A DNA stretch of 45,512 nt from Flammeovirgaceae bacterium UBA2338. GTDB lineage: Bacteria; Bacteroidota; Bacteroidia; Cytophagales; Cyclobacteriaceae. The translations under genes were made by a program, and so were the position numbers. The stretch spans positions 1 through 45,512 of the forward strand of contig DDUM01000057.1 of assembly GCA_002344795.1 (NCBI GenBank), given 5' to 3'. Below are positions 40,866 through 45,512 of the stretch, piece after piece; position 1 is the stretch's first letter; every line of letters begins with the position of its first letter. The notes beneath the pieces were generated by a model. The model did no database searches. It saw only the letters and a list, made by a program, of their open reading frames with translations, and had not been told where the DNA came from.

Positions 40866-42011
40866 TTAAAAACGGTTCAGTATTTTTCCTGCTTCTGCTA
40901 AAGTATCTTCTCCTTTGGCAAAGCAAAAACGAAGGAGTTGATTATCCGTCTTGTCCTTGTAAAAAACAGACACGGGTATTGAAGCCAGTTTGTGCTCCTT
41001 GGTCAGCCACTCTGCCATTTCTACCTCTGATTTAGAGGAAACACCTTTATAAGATAGAAGTTGAAAATACGACCCATGACAAGCCATTGGTTCAAAGGAT
41101 GATCCCTTAATCTGATCCAGAAAAAAATCCCTTTTTTGTTGGTAAAATTTTGAAAGCTCAAGGTAATGGGCAGGTTCTTTCATGTATTCTGCCAAAGCCA
41201 ATTGAATTGGAGTATTGACACTGAAGGTAATGAACTGATGTGCCTTTCGAATTTCGTTTGTTATTGCCGGTGAAGCCACTGTATAACCTACCTTCCAACC
41301 GGTGGCATGAAACGTCTTTCCAAATGAAAACACAGCAATACTATTGGCCGCTAACCCAGGGAACCGCATAACACTTTGATGCACTAACTGATCAAAAATA
41401 ATCCGTTCGTATACCTCATCACTTAACACCAATATACCGTGGTCATTTACGATACCCTCAAGGGTTTTCAAATCCTCTTCTTTTAGCACCGCACCGCTTG
41501 GATTTTGGGGTGTGTTGATCATGATCATTCGGGTGCGTGAAGTAATCTTACTCTTCACCTGATCCCAATCAATAGTAAAATCAGGTGGTAGGATATTGAT
41601 AGGAACAGGAATGCCTCCATTCAACCGTATGGCGGGATCGTAACAATCGTAAGAGGGATCAAATAAAATCACCTCATCTCCCGGGCTCACCAACCCGGTG
41701 ATAGTGGCAAAGATGGCTTCAGTACCTCCGGCTGTAATAGTGATGTCCGTTTCTGGATTTACCTTGTGACCATAGGATTGAAGGATAACCGAGGCAATCG
41801 TTTGGCGTAATGAAGGAACTCCAGGCATGGGAGCGTACTGATTGTGTCCATCTTTCATCTGCTGATGGACGAGCTCAATTAACTTTTCAGAAACCTTAAA
41901 ATCCGGAAAACCTTGTGATAGATTGATGGCTCCTTGTTCCTGAGCCATCTTTGACATAACCGCAAATATGGAAGTGCCTATGTCTGGTAACCTGGAGTGG
42001 ATCTCTTTCAT
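40866..42011 (-). CDS. Methionine aminotransferase (YbdL/KAT family)
   Basis: The 381-residue PLP-dependent class I aminotransferase starts MKEIHSRLPDIGTSIFAVMS. It has the substrate-end motif INLSQGFPDF, the NTPQNPSG segment, DEVYERI, the PLP Lys in SFGKTFHATGWKVGY (Lys232) and LLRFCFAKG near the C-terminus. YbdL-type enzymes use methionine, glutamine and aromatic amino acids with 2-oxo acids. It overlaps def by 4 nt and is followed by the omega-amidase-like gene, which would remove the ketoglutaramate formed when glutamine is the donor. Confidence 0.9.
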   Translation of the reverse strand: MKEIHSRLPDIGTSIFAVMSKMAQEQGAINLSQGFPDFKVSEKLIELVHQQMKDGHNQYAPMPGVPSLRQTIASVILQSYGHKVNPETDITITAGGTEAIFATITGLVSPGDEVILFDPSYDCYDPAIRLNGGIPVPINILPPDFTIDWDQVKSKITSRTRMIMINTPQNPSGAVLKEEDLKTLEGIVNDHGILVLSDEVYERIIFDQLVHQSVMRFPGLAANSIAVFSFGKTFHATGWKVGYTVASPAITNEIRKAHQFITFSVNTPIQLALAEYMKEPAHYLELSKFYQQKRDFFLDQIKGSSFEPMACHGSYFQLLSYKGVSSKSEVEMAEWLTKEHKLASIPVSVFYKDKTDNQLLRFCFAKGEDTLAEAGKILNRF

Positions 42012-42565
42012 TTTCTCAGCGGGGCAATAATCCTGTACTCTGTCTCCACATCTCCTCGGCTGATATCATTCAACTTGCCTTTCAAAAGTCTTTTCTTGAG
42101 TGGCGTAAGGTAATCGATAAATAGAACCCCTTCAATATGGTCATACTCATGTTGTATGATCCGGGCCTTCATCCCCTCATATTCTTCATCATATGCCTTC
42201 CAGTTTTCGTCAAAGTATTTGATGCGGATTGAAAACGGTCTTGTCACTTTCTCTCGCACATTGGGGATACTCAGGCAACCCTCTTCCATTTCTTCATGGT
42301 CTTCGTCTTCCTCAACAATCTCTGCATTAATAAAAACTTTTTTAAAGCCCTCCATTTCTGGCTCATCCTCAAGTACACTACCATCCACCACAAACATTCT
42401 CACGTCTTTGCCAATCTGTGGAGCAGCTAAACCAATACCCTGGGCGGCATACATTGTTTCAAACATATCTTCAGAAAGCTGTTTTACTTCTTCAGAGCCT
42501 TCTTTAAAATCCTGTGCTTTCTTGCGCAACACAGGGTCACCATACATAACGATCGGATAAACCAT
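42008..42565 (-). CDS. def: Peptide deformylase
   Basis: The 185-residue metalloenzyme has the three family motifs: GIGLAAPQ (43-50), EGCLS (95-99, metal ligand Cys97) and QHEYDH (138-143, metal ligands His139 and His143). It removes the N-formyl group from new polypeptides. An acidic insertion (about residues 84-94, EEDEDHEEMEE) is a little longer than in E. coli. The gene overlaps the aminotransferase by 4 nt. A -7 element and an inverted repeat lie upstream. Confidence 0.97.
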   Translation of the reverse strand: MVYPIVMYGDPVLRKKAQDFKEGSEEVKQLSEDMFETMYAAQGIGLAAPQIGKDVRMFVVDGSVLEDEPEMEGFKKVFINAEIVEEDEDHEEMEEGCLSIPNVREKVTRPFSIRIKYFDENWKAYDEEYEGMKARIIQHEYDHIEGVLFIDYLTPLKKRLLKGKLNDISRGDVETEYRIIAPLRK

Positions 42566-42584
42566 TGAAAATCTAATTATCGTG

Positions 42585-42634
42585 CAAATTTAACCCAGTT
42601 TATGCATTAAGACTATTGGAGAAGGCATAAACTG
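42585..42634 (-). promoter_or_regulatory. def promoter region with inverted repeat
   Basis: On the minus strand TAAATTTG (42585-42592) is a perfect TAnnTTTG, 19 nt before the ATG. Just upstream CAGTTTATGC (42596-42605) and GCATAAACTG (42625-42634) form a perfect 10-bp inverted repeat spanning the expected -33 position. No T-run follows, so an operator is more likely than a terminator. No clear TTTG was found. Confidence 0.45.
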
Positions 42635-42836
42635 CCCGGTGGGCTGACGAATTCTAAGGATACCGTCAGAATTATCAGGGTTAAACTTCTGATACTACGA
42701 TCAGGATCATGACCGAAGTGTCATTTGGCTTGACAATAAAAGTGTTTGGTGATTATAAACGCAATTAACTTATCGACTTTCTTTCGTCAAGTTCGGGCAA
42801 TGACTTTGAGTGGTTTCGAATCACACAATTATAGAC

Positions 42837-43250
42837 CTAACGCATGGATTCCATGTAGGATTGCAAAATCAACGTGGCGCTGATCTTATCCACGTTTTGC
42901 TTATCCCTTCTGTCTTTCTTTTTCATACCTCCCTCCACCATGGCCCTCAATGCAATCTTGCTTGTAAAACGTTCGTCTACGTACTTCACTGGTAGGTTCG
43001 GGAAAGCCTCATTGAGCCTGGCCACCATCTGCCTCACATAGGGTGCGGTTTCCGAATCGGTATTATTCATTTGCTTTGGTAAGCCGATAACAACTTCATC
43101 TACCTTTTCTTTTGCAAAATATTGTTTCAGGTAGGTCAAAAGTTTAGTTGTTTCAACTGTCTCCAGGGCGGTAGCAATAATCCTCATTGGATCAGTTACG
43201 GCAAGGCCGGTTCGCTTCGTTCCATAGTCGATAGCCATTATGCGACCCAT
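42837..43250 (-). CDS. ruvX: Holliday junction resolvase-like protein RuvX (YqgF)
   Basis: The 137-residue RNase H-like protein has MAIDYGTKRTGLAVTD (first catalytic Asp), VVIGLPKQMN and VDERFTS, the conserved YqgF motifs. The family acts in pre-16S rRNA 5'-end processing and possibly on branched DNA. The length is normal. About 270 nt without a gene lie between it and def. The hemerythrin-like gene lies 32 nt upstream on the same strand. Confidence 0.94.
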   Translation of the reverse strand: MGRIMAIDYGTKRTGLAVTDPMRIIATALETVETTKLLTYLKQYFAKEKVDEVVIGLPKQMNNTDSETAPYVRQMVARLNEAFPNLPVKYVDERFTSKIALRAMVEGGMKKKDRRDKQNVDKISATLILQSYMESMR

Positions 43251-43282
43251 AAATTTTTTTTAATCTTAAACGGAGATGATGA

Positions 43283-44041
43283 TTAGTTGTATTTTACCTT
43301 CTCACCGAAAATCTTCTTCACCTGATTTTCAATTATCATGGCTTTTGGGAAAAGAATCTCATTTTCTATTCGGGCATGTGTCATCAGGCTTTTTTCAAAT
43401 GAGGTCAGCTCTGAATAAATAACCTTTACATGCAAAGGAGCATCCTCACCAAGGGCATAATTATTTGTTATCCTCCTGATTCCTACCATTTCATCATCAT
43501 GAACTTCGTGCTCCATCGCAAAACGCTGCAAGGAGTTTTTCTCCAACATATAATAAAGCTGAGACGGATTACAGACTCCCTTAGATGCCTTCTCTAAAAG
43601 GCGGATATATCCAAAAAGAGTATCTTCCTCCTCATAGATATGATGAATAAAATCTTCTAAAAAGAGAGGGAATAATTCCTTTAGGTCCTTTTCTACACTT
43701 ATATAATCTGGATGGTTGGCTTTAAATGACTCCACCAATCGGGCAATGTAAGGCAATTTGTGTTTTACGAATATAAAATGAGCATGCTTGAGATACTCTA
43801 ATATAAGATCGATTGGATAAGATAAGAGAGGGAGATCCGCCTCCTGAAAATTTGTATTGGGTGATTCCAACTCTCGTACTACATGTTCCACCCGTAGCCC
43901 TTTATCATGGCAGACTTGCTCGAGTGTCTGCTCTGAATACTCATAGAATTTGATACCAAAAAAATAAAGCACATACGCATGCACGTTATTCTGGTTAACC
44001 AAGTCTTGTATTCGTTTATTTCTAAGGGTAGTTTTTGCCAT
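43283..44041 (-). CDS. Hemerythrin-like di-iron protein (ScdA/RIC-related)
   Basis: The 252-residue protein has an N-terminal helical part with a 'Gly-Ile-x-Phe' element (YFFGIKFYEYSE), similar to the start of the iron-sulfur repair proteins ScdA/YtfE. A hemerythrin domain follows, with His/Glu ligands in HAHFIFVKHKLP, HHIYEEEDTLF, MEHEVHDDEM and THARIENEILFPKA. Family members bind a di-iron centre and help repair Fe-S clusters damaged by nitric oxide or oxidants. The classic N-terminal DUF542 Cys motif is not visible, so the repair role is an inference. Confidence 0.85.
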   Translation of the reverse strand: MAKTTLRNKRIQDLVNQNNVHAYVLYFFGIKFYEYSEQTLEQVCHDKGLRVEHVVRELESPNTNFQEADLPLLSYPIDLILEYLKHAHFIFVKHKLPYIARLVESFKANHPDYISVEKDLKELFPLFLEDFIHHIYEEEDTLFGYIRLLEKASKGVCNPSQLYYMLEKNSLQRFAMEHEVHDDEMVGIRRITNNYALGEDAPLHVKVIYSELTSFEKSLMTHARIENEILFPKAMIIENQVKKIFGEKVKYN

Positions 44042-44114
44042 TCAGGCAGTAAATATAACAATCCCCAAAGCCTCAGCCGATCAATTATGGATCAAATAAT
44101 CCTAGAATTTGAAT

Positions 44115-44138
44115 AACAGCCTCTTTTTGCTGTTTTTT
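44115..44138 (+). terminator. Hairpin with T-run between divergent genes (uncertain)
   Basis: AACAGC (44115-44120) and GCTGTT (44129-44134) form a 6-bp stem followed by T residues on the plus strand. Both neighbouring genes run away from it, so nothing obvious needs termination. It may end an unseen transcript or act as an early attenuator. Confidence 0.3.
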
Positions 44139-44156
44139 GACATTGAAAACTTTGAT

Positions 44157-44174
44157 AACGTTAAAAACGTTAAA
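44157..44174. promoter_or_regulatory. Tandem AACGTTAAA repeat upstream of the S41 protease gene
   Basis: Two perfect tandem copies of AACGTTAAA, each with a palindromic AACGTT core, lie 25 nt before the start codon. This is a candidate regulator site; no regulator is known. Confidence 0.3.
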
Positions 44175-44198
44175 AGTTACTAACCGTATTTTTTTGAC

Positions 44199-45512
44199 AT
44201 GAGTGAGCCGAATAATTCAAAATATCAGATAAAACTCCCTTTAATCCTCTGCATTGGCCTTGCTGGCGGGGTTCTTATTGGCGCCAGCCTGAATAAGACC
44301 GCTGCATCCGATGATATCGGTGCTGACGTGCAAAAATTCAGAGAGGTGCTTTCGTTGATAAAGACGGAGTATGTAGATGAAACGGAGACTGACAAGCTGG
44401 TAGATGATGCCATTGGGCATATTTTAGCCAAGCTCGATCCCCATTCGGCCTATATTCCTGCAAGAGAAAGGTTAGAAGCCAATGAAGACCTTCGCGGAAA
44501 TTTTGAAGGCATAGGAATTGAATTCAGCATTTTTCAGGATACACTCGTTGTGGTGGCGGCTTTAAGTGGTGGCCCCTCAGAGGCTGTAGGGCTTCGCACG
44601 GGTGATCGCATTGTAAAAGTAGATGGAGAAAATATTGCAGGCATCGGTTTAGTTAACAATGATGTTTCCAAAAAATTGAAAGGGCCTAAAGGCACTGAAG
44701 TAAAAATTGAGGTGGTGAGGAGAGGCGCAACTAATCCCATAAGCTTTAACATCATTCGTGATAAGATCCCTCAATTTTCAGTTGATGCTTCCTATATGAT
44801 CGATCATGAAGTGGGATACATAAAAGTGAGTCGTTTTTCACAAACTACTTATTCAGAGTTTCTTACTGCCATGGAAAAATTGAAAAAGGAGGGCATGAAG
44901 AAGTTGGTTCTGGATTTACAGGGCAACCCTGGAGGATATATGAATCAGGCCATAGACCTGGCTGATGATTTCTTGCCCAGTGGAGAAAAAATAGTTTTCA
45001 CCAGTGGAAAAGACACCCGATACAATTCGGATGCGATGTCATCAGCAAAAGGTCAATTTGAAAAGGGTGATATCATTGTACTCATCAATGAAGGCAGTGC
45101 CTCGGCATCTGAAATAGTTGCTGGCGCACTTCAGGACAATGATAGAGCATTAATTGTAGGAAGAAGGTCCTATGGAAAAGGATTGGTTCAATCTCCGTTT
45201 GTACTTGATGACGGATCTGAATTGCGATTGACCATTTCCAGGTATTACACTCCGAGTGGCCGATCCATTCAAAAACCTTATGACGATAATCAGGAGTATT
45301 CCAGAGATATCATGAAGAGATATAGCCATGGAGAATTTTTTCATGCGGATAGTATAAAGTTCAATGACTCCTTAAAATACCTGACAGTGAATGGTCGAAC
45401 GGTTTACGGAGGTGGAGGAATTATGCCAGACTACTTTGTTCCTCTGGATACCACCCTCAACAGTTCTTATTTGAATGCCCTGTTCAATTCCAATTCATTT
45501 CAGGAGTACGCA
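44199..45512 (+). CDS. S41-family C-terminal processing peptidase (3' end cut by window edge)
   Basis: The frame has 438 codons from ATG 44199 to the right edge. It has an N-terminal membrane anchor (about residues 12-30), an S41 N-terminal region (FREVLSLIKTEYVDE), and a PDZ domain (about 105-190, with GIGIEFSIF and GLRTGDRIVKVDG). The protease core carries GSASASEIVAGALQD (nucleophile Ser302) and SYGKGLVQ (Lys327). The 25-residue spacing of the Ser/Lys dyad is the family value. It cleaves proteins near their C-termini in the periplasm. It diverges from the hemerythrin-like gene. Confidence 0.95.
   Translation, partial: MSEPNNSKYQIKLPLILCIGLAGGVLIGASLNKTAASDDIGADVQKFREVLSLIKTEYVDETETDKLVDDAIGHILAKLDPHSAYIPARERLEANEDLRGNFEGIGIEFSIFQDTLVVVAALSGGPSEAVGLRTGDRIVKVDGENIAGIGLVNNDVSKKLKGPKGTEVKIEVVRRGATNPISFNIIRDKIPQFSVDASYMIDHEVGYIKVSRFSQTTYSEFLTAMEKLKKEGMKKLVLDLQGNPGGYMNQAIDLADDFLPSGEKIVFTSGKDTRYNSDAMSSAKGQFEKGDIIVLINEGSASASEIVAGALQDNDRALIVGRRSYGKGLVQSPFVLDDGSELRLTISRYYTPSGRSIQKPYDDNQEYSRDIMKRYSHGEFFHADSIKFNDSLKYLTVNGRTVYGGGGIMPDYFVPLDTTLNSSYLNALFNSNSFQEYA

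Noticed and set aside
42156..42560. 134-codon Ser-rich plus-strand frame opposite def
   Set aside because: It is the mirror of the acidic peptide deformylase; all the conserved motifs are on the minus strand.
42596..42634. Inverted repeat upstream of def read as a terminator of ruvX
   Set aside because: No T-run follows the stem, and it sits directly before a perfect -7 element, so a regulatory role is more likely.
1..45512. CRISPR array, transposase, integrase or phage genes
   Set aside because: No regularly spaced repeats and no mobile-element protein motifs were seen on either strand.

Overview
The window reads as a chromosomal segment of a Bacteroidota bacterium, most likely order Cytophagales. 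The reasons are: a type IX secretion (T9SS) C-terminal sorting domain; the purH / mreBCD-mrdA-rodA order; PadR-FtsX permease and DUF1573 genes typical of the phylum; promoters that fit the Bacteroidota pattern (TTTG, about 19 nt, TAnnTTTG); and almost no Shine-Dalgarno sequences. No phage, insertion sequence, CRISPR array or plasmid backbone is visible. The species cannot be named from sequence alone.

Layout. 1-3665 (minus strand): a partial adenosine-kinase-like PfkB gene, a periplasmic glycerophosphodiesterase, a decayed beta-barrel gene remnant and two tandem pirins. 3833-6759 (plus): a PadR regulator overlapping a large FtsX-type permease. 6869-9602 (minus): marR followed by a PIF1-like helicase with a C-terminal HTH. 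9685-13802: a small lipoprotein; a minus-strand run of hydrolase, aspartoacylase-like and secreted unknown genes; then a plus-strand pair of tiny overlapping genes (membrane peptide and winged-helix protein). 13866-14163: tRNA-Val(TAC) with a strong promoter, a terminator, a broken tRNA 5' copy carrying an inserted palindrome, and a long inverted repeat. 14204-15721: a TetR-controlled alpha/beta hydrolase. 15828-20955: AsmA-like protein, orphan histidine kinase, MazG and a small Cys-rich membrane protein. 21068-23604: glmM and a cysteine desulfurase. 23660-26301: acyl-CoA hydrolase/transferase, a DUF2520 protein and a DUF1573 protein. 26497-28436: a two-component system. 28433-31326: recO and a T9SS-exported propeller protein. 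31413-32771: ferredoxin and an unknown protein with an EF-hand-like loop. 32772-39857: rodA, mrdA, mreD, mreC, mreB and purH. 39969-42565: omega-amidase-like protein, methionine aminotransferase and peptide deformylase. 42837-44041: ruvX and a hemerythrin-like protein. 44199-end: an S41 C-terminal processing protease, cut by the window edge.

How the genes work together. The mre/mrd block is one tightly overlapping cell-elongation operon. The aminotransferase and omega-amidase form a plausible glutamine-transaminase / omega-amidase pair, overlapping the deformylase gene. The clearest regulatory logic is visible in the DNA. A near-identical 17-bp operator lies between the -33 and -7 elements of both the marR promoter and the pirin promoter, 5.9 kb apart, so the MarR protein probably controls both. 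A TetR palindrome precedes both tetR and the hydrolase gene beside it.

Most of the window is ordinary housekeeping sequence. The parts most worth a second look are the MarR/pirin operator pair, the tRNA-Val locus with its palindrome-split tRNA remnant, the tiny overlapping membrane-peptide/winged-helix pair, and start codons that sit almost directly on promoter -7 elements (possible leaderless mRNAs).
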